NCBI GenBank assembly: GCA_029721435.1
Contig: CM056583.1
Location: 72,911,120 to 72,975,119, forward strand
Direction: 5' to 3'
Length of the DNA stretch: 64,000 bases
DNA from: Gymnothorax reevesii
Taxonomy: Eukaryota > Chordata > Actinopteri > Anguilliformes > Muraenidae
Shown here: piece by piece, positions 42,699 through 53,472 of the stretch
How positions within the stretch are numbered: position 1 is the stretch's first letter
How the letters are laid out: each line of letters opens with the position of its first letter
Notes under the pieces: model-generated
Told to the model about the DNA's origin: nothing
Seen by the model: the letters and a program-made list of their open reading frames with translations, nothing else
Database searches by the model: none
Program-made: the position numbers and the translations under genes

Positions 42699-44707
42699 GA
42701 CATGTTCTCCACCTCCATTGTTGACGCGGCTGTTCGGAGCTCTGGCCGTAAGGTTTCCGGTGCCTGTCGTGGCGGCAATCCCCGAACCCGGTGGTGGACA
42801 CCAGAAGTAAGGGATGCCGTCAAACTGAAGAGGGAATCTTACCGAGCTTGGTTGACTCATGGGACCCCTGAGGCAGCTGACCGGTACTGGCAGGCTAAGC
42901 GTGCTGCGGCCCGGGCAGTGGCGGAAGCAAAAACTTGGGTATGGAAAAAGTTCGGGGAGGCCATGGAGGAGGACTATCGGTCGGCCCCGAAGAGATTCTG
43001 GCAACCCGTTCGGCGCCTTAGGAGGGGAAAGCAGTACCCTGCCAACACTGTTTACAGTGGAGGTGGGGAGCTGTTGACTTCGACTGGGGATATTGTCGGC
43101 CGGTGGAACGAATACTTCGAGGATCTCCTCAATCCCACTGACACACCTTCCATAGAGGAAGCAGAGGCTGGGGATCCAGAGGCTGACTCATCCATCACTC
43201 GGGCTGAAGTCACTGAGGTGGTTCGCAAGTTCCTCGGTGGCAAGGCACCAGGGGTGGATGAGATCCGCCCTGAGTACCTCAAGTCCCTGGATGTTGTAGG
43301 GCTGTCTTGACACGCCTCTGCAGCATCGCGTGGCAGTCGAGGACAGTGCCTCTGGATTGGCAGACCGGGGTGGTGGTCCCTCTATTTAAGACGGGGGACC
43401 GGAGGGTGTGCTCCAACTATAGGGGGATCACACTTCTCAGCCTCCCGGGTAAAGTCTATTCCAGGGTGCTGGAGAGGAGAATCTGGCCGATAGTCGAATC
43501 TCGGATCCAGGAGGAACAATGTGGTTTTCGTCCTGGTCGTGGAACACTGGACTAGCTCTATACCCTCCGCAGGGTGCTTGAGGGTGCATGGGAGTTTGCC
43601 CAACCAGTTCACATGTGTTTCGTGGACTTTGAGAAGGCATTCGATCGTGTCCCTCGTGGCATTCTGTGGGAGGTGCTTCGGGAGTATGGAGTCCGGGGCC
43701 CTCTACTAAGTCTCTGTATGACCGGAGCAGGAGCTTAGTTCGCATTACCGGCAGTAAGTCAGACCTGTTCCCGGTGCATGTTGGACTCCGGCAGGGCTGC
43801 CCTCTGAAACCGGTTCTGTTCATTATCTTTATGGACAGAATTTCTAGGCGCAGCCAGGGGCCGGAGGGAGTTCGGTTTGGGGACCACAGGATCTCATCTC
43901 TGCATTTTGCGGATGATGTTGTCTTGTTGGCTTCTTCGAACCAGGACCTTCAGCATGCACTGGGGCGGTTTGCAGCCGAGTGCGAAGCAGCTGGGATGAG
44001 AATCAGCACCTCCAAGTCCGAGGCCATGGTTCTCGACCGGAAAAAGGTGGCTAGCCCCCTCCGGGTTGGAGGAGAGCTCTTACCTCAAGTGGAGGAGTTC
44101 AAGTATCCTGGGGTCTTGTTCATAAGTGAGGGAAGGATGGAGCGTGAGATTGACTGACGGATCGGTGCAGCGGCAGCAGTAATGCAGTCATTGTACCGAT
44201 CTGTTGTAGTGAAGAAGGAGCTGAGTCGAAAGGCAAAGCTCTCGATTTACCAGTCAATCTACGTTCCTACCCTCACCTATGGCCATGAACTCTGGGTCAT
44301 CTCGGGATCTCGGGTACAAGCGGCTGAAATGGGTTTCCTCCGCAGGGTGGCGGGCCGCTCCCTTAGAGATAGGGTGAGGAGCTCTGTCACCCGGGAGGAG
44401 CTCAGAGAAGAGCCGCTGCTCCTCCACGTCGAGAGGGGCCAACTGGGGTGGCTCGGGCATCTCTATCGGATGCCCCCTGGACGCCTTCCTGTGAAGGTGT
44501 TCCGGGCATGCCCCACCGGGAGGAGGCCTCGGGGGAGACCCAGGACACGCTGGAGGGACTATGTCTCTCGGCTGGCCTGGGAACCCCTCGGGATACCCCT
44601 GGAAGAACTGGAGGAAGTGTCTAGGGAGAGGGAAGTCTGGGCATCCCTGCTTAGACTGCTGCACCCGCGACCCGGCCCCGGATTAAGCGGTTGAAGATGG
44701 ATGGATG
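42699..44707 (+). mobile_element. Rex3 LINE (RTE clade), 5'-truncated
   Basis: Starts GACATGTTCTCCACCTCC, inside the coding region, and ends in a (GATG)n tail, the known Rex3 3' end. The block TGGCAGACCGGGGTGGTGGT at 43358-43377 is, from memory, the conserved site used for PCR surveys of Rex3 in fish. The endonuclease domain is missing through 5' truncation, as in most LINE copies. It inserted a few bases from the right end of element B; the target duplication is at most GGT to GGGT and is not secure. Confidence 0.92.
42705..44694 (+). pseudogene. Rex3 reverse transcriptase, broken
   Basis: The enzyme would copy the LINE RNA at a nicked target. The first part (to 43310) holds the fingers lead-in and GKAPGVDEIRPEYLKSLD. 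A frameshift near 43300 moves to SRTVPLDWQTGVVVPLF and CSNYRGITLLSLPGKVYSR. A nonsense codon lies at 43553-43555. CFVDFEKAFDRVPRG carries the first catalytic Asp. A second shift near 43705 leads to VGLRQGCPL and the FADDVVLL box with the two further Asps. A TGA lies at 44155-44157; the C-terminal part resumes in frame at 44182 and runs to GHLYRMPPGRLPVKVF and PRTRWRDYVSRLAWE, ending at 44694. Two shifts and two stops: dead. Confidence 0.9.
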
Positions 44708-45391
44708 GGTCACATATATACAAGTAATATTATAATGTTAGATGTCCATACTCTAACTCTGTGAAGATTCTAACCATTAGATACACAGGCTCTGCCGTAT
44801 TCTGAGAACGTGATTTCCAGAACATGTGTTCCTCTCTGAACAGCTCGTCCCGAGATCTTCACGAAATCTTGGCAAAACCTGACATCAGGTTGTACCGTCC
44901 TATTAGTACAGACCGAGGCAGGAATAACAGGTGGCTAGCAGGACTGCTAATGATAGTTAGCACTAACAACTGGCCTCAAACGTGGGCTTTGTAAAATATC
45001 TGAAGATAAAACCTGGATCGGTAGAAACTGTCTGTGACTCACAGACGTGAAAGCAGTAAGTTTACCATTTTGTGTTGCTTTACTGCATAAGCCTACCTAA
45101 TGTGATAGCCTGTTGAATGTGGCTGTAGCACTGAGGCTAACGTCGCTAAGTAAGTATTGCTAATGTTCGTGTCCTAAATATGCAAGAGTAATGTCAGGGG
45201 ACATTCAACAGAAGGTCTTTGAACATAAACCTCATTTGAAGCTAACTTTTTATACTTGTTTGTAATTTGGATGCTTGCTACAACTGTTCACAGAAACTGA
45301 ACGTCCTGTCTGTAAAACCTGTATTGCAGGGTAATGTTTGTCTCTGTCGTTACGATGACTACTCGGTTACTACCGTATGTTACACTGTATT

Positions 45392-45802
45392 CGATTTGTA
45401 CTGGGAAGTCAGGATTTCCAAGCTCCCAGTTGGAAATTTCAATTTGAGCGGCTCCTGAAGTTGGATTTCCAACTCAGAAAGTCGGATATTTCACACCTAC
45501 CCCAAGTGCCGGGTTAAAGATGGCAGCACCGTAAATCAAGAGTAAGCGGAAGCTGTAATAACAAACTTTATACTTGCAATTCTGGATAATTCGCGTTTCA
45601 TTAAACCAGTCATGAATAGAGTTTGTCAGTTATACCGAGTAATGGGTTGTTATCAACTTGTATTGCTAACAATAGCTAATAAAGGCTATCCTGGCTACAC
45701 CCCTCTGACCTCAAGTCACTCTTCAGACTTACCCGAGCTGACTGTGTTATTTTAAGTATGACGTTATTCCCAGCCTCCACTTCCAACCTCCGAGGCAAAT
45801 CG
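45392..45802. mobile_element. Probable TIR insertion in element A copy 2
   Basis: Relative to element A copy 1 this segment is extra. It begins CGATTTG and ends CAAATCG, and continues inward as imperfect inverted repeats around ACTGGGAAGTC and CACTTCCAACCTCCGAGG. There is no coding frame. The target duplication is unclear. Confidence 0.5.
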
Positions 45803-46542
45803 GATGTAGCGTTTGTTTGTATTCCGTGCTACTTAAAAAATGCTTCTGGTTAATTTATGTGCAGTAATTCAGATTGGTATGCTTGTGTTACTTTGGTTAG
45901 CATCAAGATGATAGTTTCATCTTAACGTTACCAGACCATAGCTGCTACAGTTGAAGCTGGCCGGAGAGGTGTTGTATGTATCCGCAAAGTTGGGCTGATA
46001 AGGCTTCAGTTAGACCAGACGTAGGCTTTACGGAACTAAGGGTAGGTGTTTGTTTACTGCTGCTGTGAAACTATCGTTTTACTAAGCCATGACCGGGGTC
46101 AGCCGAGTACTTTGCCATGGTGTGGGTTTAGCTCTCTGATACTACTGCGGTAAAAGCAATCGCAAAACGCATTATAACCTGTCTGGTATAACAAATGATT
46201 TATCTGCATTGCCATGGCGGAATTTCATCTACCTTTGAAAATTGCTCTGGCGAAGCCAAAAAAGTGGAGATCGGATACGGATTTTTTTCGGAAGAAGTTA
46301 TCGATTTGTTTGCTCCACATAAGCAATGCTTACACCGTTTGTGTGTTTTTGCTATAAACTCTTTTAGTAGCTTGGTGTTAGAATTGCATTTGATTTTGGT
46401 GAAATAGTAAACAGGAGCTTTTAACAAAGTTTCCTCCAGTTAGCTAAGTGGGTATATAACATCACTACATAACAGTACAGCTACAATCACATGCATGCAA
46501 GAAGAGATGGTACGAGCAAAACACTAAAATTTCAACTTGCAC

Positions 46543-46680
46543 CTCATTGAAATCCTGCTGTAAACATTGCTGCAATACTAAAATTGCTTCCTCCTCCAAT
46601 TCAGCGTCGGATTCGGGATCAAACAAGTACAGTCTCATAGCAATACATTCCACGGAGAGCTGTCTTGAAATATCTGCCAT
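46543..46680 (-). other. Possible first exon of element A protein
   Basis: A minus-strand ATG at 46678-46680 begins MADISRQLSVECIAMRLYLF, followed by an acidic stretch DPESDAELEEEA. A possible donor (GAG then GTGCAAG) closes it after 46 codons. Acidic N-termini with a LYLFDPES-like motif are familiar from proteins carried by fish DNA transposons, but I cannot name the family. The downstream exons are not seen, so it is probably a relic. Confidence 0.35.
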
Positions 46681-46945
46681 CTTGGTTTCCTGGTTTTTCG
46701 TGGCTGCATCCTCTGGAATCGAAGTGCCCAGGCAGCCAATCAGAGCAGTGCCTCACTAGCATAGCCTCCCCGCCGATTTCAAAATGGCTCGTGTTTCAGG
46801 CCGGCACAGATGGGGTGAGAGAAGAAGTCTCACTAGGCCTGGATTTGTGTGGGGTTTTTTTTTGTTTCTAAATTCTTAACATTATTTTTGAGACCCATTT
46901 AGCATATTTTCAACAACTAAATACAGCATAATAGGGGACCTTTAA

Positions 46946-48151
46946 AATGCAAGTTGTACGTTGAACTTTCAAGGTAGCAAAGTCATTCAGCTTCTGGGAT
47001 AGTTGTTGGAAGGTTGCATAGTTTGGCCCTTAAGAGAGGAACTAAGTATGTTGGTCGGAAATTGCTCGCTTCTTTGTTGGTTTGGTGCTTTTTTCCCTCT
47101 CCGCAGCTTCTCCTACAGTTCCGGTGTGCAAATTTCACACAACTGTCAGAAAAATCTTACCACAACAACCTTCTCCAACCCCACCCCCACCGAAGCCGAT
47201 GAGAAGGCAGTCCTGAAGTGATGTCTACCGAGGTTTGTAACTATATATATCACAATTTTACATTGTATGTCTGTAATAAACAAAACAATTACGAGAGAAA
47301 GTAAAAGGCTTAGGATAACTGCAGCTTTTTTGTTTATGTTTTCTCAGTCCCCCCCCAACACGGTCCTCTAGTTGCTCTTCTGACAAATCTTGAACTAGAC
47401 AATGTAAATAGCGAACTGCACAAAATTCACAAAACCGAGATTCGGCTGATGAAGTTATGTGGCTCATTATAAAATTGCCCTCCTGGGGCACAAAACAAGA
47501 TGATGTCGTAAAATAAATAACAGCTACGTGACAAACAAACAAGTTTACCAGTAACTGTGCTAACATCTAGCTAACAAGCATCAAGCACCACTCATACAAT
47601 AATTGTGCAAAGACCTTTACAAACAACAGCAAACATGAAGAGTGGACAAAATGGATACAAGGAATACATATATTTTTTTGCAACGATACTTACAATTGCA
47701 ACAGCAACAACGCAAGGTCGGCATCTGATTTGCATACCTCTTTCTCCTTGAGCTCTTTCCATTCTGAAAAAGCTTGACCAAGATTGACTCGTGTCTGACT
47801 TCTCGCTCGGTCAGACGCTTGTTTCCCCTTCCTCGCCTCCTCTGACAATGGCTGCCTCTCCTTTTTCGCTGGCTCCGCCATCTTAACACCAGTGAAGGGA
47901 AGCTGTCTTCCTTTTTTTATTACTAGCCGGGGAGTGTTTTTGTCTCGTGCTGCAAAGCAGTTCATTTCTTGAGATCCAGCGACGAGATTTGGGACACCAG
48001 GGCGGTGGACCTGATCTTGCTAGGTCAGTTTTCAGCCAAGATGCGCAAGGGAGTGGGCAGATAAGCCCCACTCTCCTCATAACAAGTCGCTTAACCATCA
48101 CAGTGACTCCGAGGCACAAAAATTACGGCCGAAATCTTGCATAGTTCCCCT
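46946..48151 (-). mobile_element. TTAA-ended fragment carrying a transposon exon
   Basis: The right end reads GCATAGTTCCCCTTTAAATG, that is TTAA followed on the minus strand by AGGGGAACTATGC, close to the ends of element A. The left end is not identified: the segment abuts element A copy 2. A minus-strand exon lies near the right end, as in element A. Confidence 0.5.
47694..47881 (-). pseudogene. Transposon-type exon with splice donor
   Basis: A minus-strand ATG at 47879-47881 opens a frame beginning MAEPAKKERQPLSEEARKG, then SQTRVNLGQAFSEWKELKE and CKSDADLALLLL. The frame meets GTAAGT at 47688-47693, a good splice donor, after 188 bp. The pattern RVN.G.AF..W..LK...G.KSDA..A.FLL is common in predicted fish proteins of transposon origin. 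The canonical G before CKSDAD is V here. The next exon is not found in the window, so the gene is incomplete. Confidence 0.55.
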
Positions 48152-48156
48152 TTAAA

Positions 48157-48500
48157 TGAGAGCTAGCCTGACAAGATAAAAATAGACTGTACTGTTTTTT
48201 TTTCTTGATACAGTAAATATATTTATTGTCATGATTGTTATTGATACTATTCTCATCCCCACCCCTGCTATTACTGTGTTATTAGAGTGATTGAAATACT
48301 TAGCCAATTAGATGAGTTGAACAAATGTGCCGCCAATGAAAAGCAAACAGCAGCCTGCAAATCGGAAGCAGATTAAATGTCTCAGAAAGAAGGGCTCAGA
48401 AAAGGAAGGCCAAGGCTGCTATTCAGTTCAGAAATTGAGGCTTTGTCCCAAAAACCACCCTAAGCCCTGTGGTCATCATAAAGTGTGCTCTGGTGTGACA
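48157..48500. other. Spacer, no feature seen
   Basis: The frame at 48327-48578 runs into the next Tc1 end and has no recognisable domain. Confidence 0.35.
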
Positions 48501-48502
48501 AA

Positions 48503-49460
48503 CATTGCTGTGAAAAAGTATTTGCCTCATTCTCAATTTCTTCTATTACTTCTCATTAGTTATATTTTACTGTTTTAGATCATTCAATTTATTTAATATA
48601 AAATAAAGACAATGTGAATCAACACAAAAGGCACCTTTTAAAAGATAATTTAATTTTTTGAAGGTAGAGTCATTCAGAACCTTAATCACCCATGTCAAAA
48701 AAGAACTGCGCCCCTAAGTTAAATATCTAGTCGTGCCACCCTTGGCAGCAACAACTGCAGTCAGACATTTGCAATAATTGAAGTGAGTGTTTTGACATTG
48801 GCACGGAAGAATATTGGCCAAATTTTCTTTGCTTAATTTTTTAATCCACCCATATTAGAGGATTATTCAGCGTGCACTGCCTGTTTAAGGTCATCCCAGA
48901 GCATCTCAGTTGCACTCAGATTGGGACTTTGGCCAGGCCACTCCAAAGCCTTAATTTTATTTCTTCTGAACCATCCAGAGATCATTATGCTGCTGCATAA
49001 TCCAACTGTGTTTGAGCTTTAGGTCATTAACTGACGGTCGATCACTCAACTTCTCGATCTTCCAGGCGAGAGCAGAATACACAATAACATTAATTACGGA
49101 AGGAAGGTCCTGAAACAGCAAAGCAGACCTAGACCATCACACTTCCACCATCGTGCTCGACTGTTGGTCCGATGTTTTTATTGCGCAGTACTGTGTTGGC
49201 TTTATGCAAGATGTAATGGAACCCATGGGTTCCAAAAATTTCCACTTTTGATTTTAGCCACAGAATATTATACCAAACATCTTGGGGGTCATAAAGTTTT
49301 TTCTTTCTTGGCATTATACCTAGGTGTATCTATTGACATTTAACCCAGTAATTCATTAAATTTGTTTATTTGGTTAAAAATCATCTGAAACATTGAAGTG
49401 TGACAAATATGCAAAAATTGAAATAATCCAGAGGGTTGGAAAAATTTTTTCACTGACTGT
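48503..49460 (-). mobile_element. Tc1-family fragment, minus strand
   Basis: The left end ATTGCTGTGAAAAAGTATTTG and the right end AAATTTTTTCACTGACTGT are inverted partners. Between them CGTGCCACCCTTGGCAGCAA and AAGGTCATCCCAGAGCATCTC are antisense to a common fish Tc1 transposase. It is about 0.96 kb and so internally deleted; the conserved coding parts are broken. Confidence 0.8.
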
Positions 49461-50878
49461 ATGCTCTTTGGATCTGTACCAACGGCTTCAAAGTTGCTGG
49501 GTCTCCGAAAGAGGAATCTCTATTCAGGGAGATGCTTAAGAAAATACAAAAGAAAAAACCTCCCATCCCATCAGCCACTCATTTGACAAAAGAAAGTAAT
49601 AATTTTCTGGAAAATATCAGCACAATTACTGGCTTAGACAGCTAGCTGATAGGCATTTGCGGGCAGAGGGTTCTCCAGCAGATGCATTGGGAAAGAACTG
49701 ATTCTTTCTAAGGGATAAGTGAATTGTCAGCATGTGTATCCCCCTCTCTGGGTGTTGTCTGCTTTGAAACAGAAGATCTGAATCAGTCCACTACATTCAT
49801 CTTAACAAATGGCGGCAGCTAGATGAGTGAATGGGAGGAATAAGCATCCACTTCACAGGTCAAGAGCTGAGTCAAGTCATGTCTCAAAGGTTACTGATCA
49901 GCTGAGAGGGACTAAGGATTTTGAAGTAGACAAAAAAGGGGCGGCAGTTATCGCTTTTTGAAGCCATTTCACATTCAATGTAAGAAAAAGAGAGAGAAAT
50001 AGAAATTATGGTTGCCTGACTTGCTTGGAACTCTACATTGAAGTCATTAGGAAGCCAGTTCCATGCATGCTCCATTAGTTTGATTAAAAAAAGGGGGCTG
50101 GGGAAGAGTCTCTCCCTGGGCAGAGACAACTTTATTCAAGAGATTATATGGGATTACAGCTACTTTGTTTTGTGGATGGGAGGAAAAAAGGGAGTGTTGG
50201 CAGAGATGGAATTTGGGCAGAAGTGACGGGGTTGACAGCTGACGCTTGGCAAGCAGCTCATTGACCAGAAGGCGTCTCTACTTGGGCTATCAGTAGCATA
50301 GTGCAAGGTGCCGGCACAAATCACACTACTTAAGACCGCGCCTTTTGAATTGACAACTGACAGGACAGATCACATTTGAGAAAAATATCTTTATCTGTTT
50401 TTAACTGTATGAATTACTTTGGGTCCTGCCAAAACACAAGGGTGAGAACTTTATATTTTTGAGGAGATATTACTGCCTGTTGGAAGAATGTGTTGTGTGT
50501 GTTTGTGTGTATATGTGCATTCAGTCTTTCACATTACTTTATTCCAACTTATTCCCATTATGATACTCAAATTTAAAAGCAATCACAATATTTTGAAAAT
50601 AAATAGCTTTTTACCAACTGCTGTTAACATGGCTAAAGCCCAATGCCCACTGTCAGCGTGTGACGCATGTCAGTAAATAGGTTCCAGTGTCGATTAATTT
50701 CCATGGAGCAACATCCACTGTGTCATAATTACTGCGCACGCTCAGAATTTTGAAAACTAGCAGTATGAACACGCGGCAGTGGCGTAGTGCAAATCAAATT
50801 TGCTGATGATCATAGCCACCAGCCGCTTATGGGCATTTTCACATTTAGATGACTGGCAGGTCTCTGAAACTGAAGCGT
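49461..50878. other. No recognised gene
   Basis: Complex AT-rich sequence; a TG-rich run lies at 50493-50512. 50640-50870 has the texture of unique, possibly constrained DNA. Nothing assigned. Confidence 0.35.
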
Positions 50879-50883
50879 GCAGC

Positions 50884-53467
50884 TGTCAGGATTATGTGTA
50901 GGAACCACAAGCGAGAACCAGAGGGTACAAAAATATGGAGACTTTATTTCTGAAGGGGGAGACCCCCAACAGAGCAGGCAACAGTACAATGTCCGCAATC
51001 CAAAAATTCACAATCCAGTTGGGCAAAAACCGAGTCGAAAACCAGAGCAGCAATCACAGTACTTGTGGTCGGGCAAAGATAGGTTCGGTACACAGGCACA
51101 GGTTTGTCAGAGAAGCAAAAGCCAAAATCCAGTGGGAGTAATCCAAACTGTAAACAGGGCAGCAAACACAAAACTCGAAGTCGGGCAAAAAGGGTTTGTA
51201 AACAGATGCAGACCATAGTACTAAAAAGCAGAGCCAAAAATCATAAGTCGGACGATCCAGTAAGAAGAGCAACACTATGGCCCGTATTCAGAAACGACAC
51301 TCGCCCTCACCCTCCACTCACCATATAGTGAGTATGATTGAAATGTAACTGAAGTGTGAGAGAGAGAGAGACCTACCAGTAACCGAGACAGCGGCCCCAC
51401 TCCTCGCCAGTTGATATTCACAAATGCTACTCGAGCATAACTGACAGTAGTGGGCACTGGATACCACAGGCGGTGCATCGGCTGCTGCAAAGGGACGCTC
51501 AATCCTCACCCTTCAGTGCTGAATGACCTAAACCTGTCGCAGTTTACTTTTCTTGATTAGAAAGTTTCTCGGACTTATTGGTAAAACGACAATCAAATTT
51601 ATTTTTAATACCATTGTTAGACATTGCTTCACAAAATTGAAGCGTTTCCTTCACACATAGATGACGACATAAATATCAGCATGTCTTCATAAATTCTGTG
51701 GTCGAGTGGCTCACGAAAGGTGCAGGACAGCCCGCGAGGCTCACTAAGCAACAAGCTGAGAAATATACCGGACATTTCCTTCTACATTCAGCAATTAAGA
51801 ATGTAGAAAAGGATGGATTCTCATGACTTACAGCTACATGAGCCTCCAATCCACACGCACCCCACGTGCCAGCTGAGCGCAGAATTTTCCAACCCATGAG
51901 TAAATAAAAGCATGAGAAATCCAAATGCGTGAGTTGACAGATATGCATAATAAATTAAAATTGGCCACACTTGGTCATGTTGAGAGTTTTCAGAGTTTCT
52001 GCAATGGTAATTTAATGAAATGAAAACAGGGCAATAATTATCAGTGCTCATTCTAACTTAACAAGTAGAACTGGCGAAACATGATAATCCTTCGTATTTT
52101 TGGAGTACAAGTAAATAAAATTTTATGAAATGATTGGATATGACCTTTTTTCAATCATTTTTTTTAAGGGATGGTTTTGAGCTTCCCCTATTGCCAGTTC
52201 ACCTGTTGGTACTGGTGGGTACGCAAATGCTAACCTCAAGTTCACCACAGTGCAGTTCGTAAACACTGAAACCAGGTAGTCAGTTAGTAAGTTACCGGCA
52301 TCGTTATCATCATTAGAGTTAAAATTTGCATAGTTGTGATTGCGTCGAGCACGTGGCTTTAAATGATCCAGAGATTCTAATGTTTGTAACCACCTGAAAG
52401 CCCTGACAACGAAATACCGGCGCAAGTTAGTGCGCCTCAAGTGTTCCCTGCACTCAACCTTCACTCAGAAAGAGACACTATTTTCAGTGTGAATGAGGTC
52501 TCTGAAAGCAAATGAGGGTTAGGACAACCTCTGACTCATTTAGTATAACCTTACACTAACTAACTTTTAGTGCTCACTCGCACTCAATTAGTGTGAGTGT
52601 CGTTTCTGAATACGGGCCTATGAGTACAAGGTGAAGACGATAGCCGCACAGGTAAACGTTCTGACTAGGACGTGCTGTGAAAAGACTCCTAATATACACT
52701 CACAGGAAGTCACATTCTTAACAAAACACAGGTGCAGGAAGTCTGATTACAAAGGAAGCAAACATGAGGGAGAACCTAATAACATGAAATAGGCAAAAGC
52801 CAAAACGCAGACAGAGATCACAAGACAACCTATAGACTGAACAAACAGATCCAGTTAGGGATTTTTACATGCACAGAGTGAGTGATGAAACAGTGATTAG
52901 ACAGGTGCAGAGAATCTACTAGAAGCACAACAAAGTAAATTGAGTAAAGGCAAGAGGCGGAGACTAGAACAGGGCGAATGCTGAGAGGTCGTTAGTCAAG
53001 TAGTAGAGTGCAGCTATACAATCCCTAGTGCTTGCTAGTAAGTTAGTACTATGTACAATGTTAGACCTGGTTAGTAATTTAATAAAAACGTCTAACTGTT
53101 AGTATTGGTTAGTAATCTAGAAAAGCAAAGCGAAGGAAGTAAATGAGATTGGAGGGAATGGTTGAAATCCAGAAACCATTAAATCACCCGAAAGAGTAGC
53201 ACGCAATACCGGGTCTGTGAGCAAAGGCAAGACCAGAGACCAGACAGAGGGAAACAAAGTGCAATGCATGGCAAAAATAAAAACATGGACCGGAATGTAA
53301 CTGTAGGAATAGAATATGGCAAAATACAAAACATGGCAAAACTAAACTAGGCAAAACAAGAACATAATCAGGTAACCAAATCACAATACATGATTCAAGG
53401 CATGGTCAGGCAATACAGAGATCAGACAGAACGTTAAAAACATGGCAAACAGAGCAGAATCATAACA
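50884..53467 (-). repeat. Solo LTR, reverse orientation, interrupted by a Harbinger element
   Basis: On the plus strand it runs from TGTCAGGATTATGTGTAGG to GAATCATAACA, so in its own orientation it starts TGTTATGATTC and ends CCTGACA. GCAGC flanks both sides (50879-50883 and 53468-53472), a 5-bp duplication as in Gypsy elements. AATAAA lies on the minus strand at 50943-50948, about 60 bp from the LTR end. Without the inserted element it is about 1.24 kb. No second LTR or internal region is present. Confidence 0.8.
51279..52618. mobile_element. PIF-Harbinger-like element with perfect 24-bp TIR
   Basis: GGCCCGTATTCAGAAACGAC (positions 51279-51298) and its exact reverse complement at the other end form a perfect inverted repeat of 24 bp. 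TAT flanks both sides (51276-51278 and 52619-52621), a 3-bp duplication. The end type and 3-bp duplication suggest PIF-Harbinger. At 1340 bp it lacks the DDE transposase. A 113-codon minus-strand frame at 52123-52464 (beginning MKVECREHLRRTNLRRYF) could be a relic of the accessory protein or an N-terminal exon; I do not recognise it. Confidence 0.85.
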
Positions 53468-53472
53468 GCAGC

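Larger units (their letters stand above)
40396..44713. mobile_element. TIR element B inside element A copy 2
   Basis: The left end GTGACCTGATCTAGCAAAAT pairs with the right end, whose inner part ATTTCGCCAGATCGGGT lies at 42682-42698 and whose last bases GGTCAC lie at 44708-44713 after a LINE. The flanks read ATATAT on both sides, too simple to be sure of the duplication length. Without guests it is about 700 bp with no coding frame. It carries a hAT element and a Rex3 LINE. Confidence 0.7.
40361..46941. mobile_element. TTAA element A, copy 2, with a deep nest of insertions
   Basis: The left end is TTTAAGGGGACCTATTATGC and the right end CATAATAGGGGACCTTTAA, inverted copies bordered by TTAA (40357-40360 and 46942-46945). 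The sequence 44714-46330 aligns by eye with 11370-14000 of copy 1. Nested insertions fill much of the rest: a TIR element (40396-44713) with its own guests, a Rex3 LINE and a TIR insertion at about 45392-45802. Without its guests the element would be about 1.9 kb. A minus-strand exon-like frame at 46543-46680 suggests the parent family codes from the right end. Superfamily: Kolobok is favoured, not proven. Confidence 0.75.

Noticed and set aside
42549..43004. 151-codon minus-strand frame
   Set aside because: It is antisense to the Rex3 reverse transcriptase, whose plus-strand frame has recognisable motifs; GC-rich coding DNA often leaves open antisense frames.
44254..44664. 136-codon minus-strand frame
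   Set aside because: Antisense to the Rex3 C-terminal coding sequence.
40396..44713. ATATAT as a diagnostic target duplication for element B
   Set aside because: The flanking sequence is a simple AT repeat, so the match could arise by chance and cannot fix the superfamily.
50877..51218. 113-codon plus-strand frame
   Set aside because: It lies within the solo LTR and overlaps several other open frames on both strands, a sign of low stop density and not of coding.
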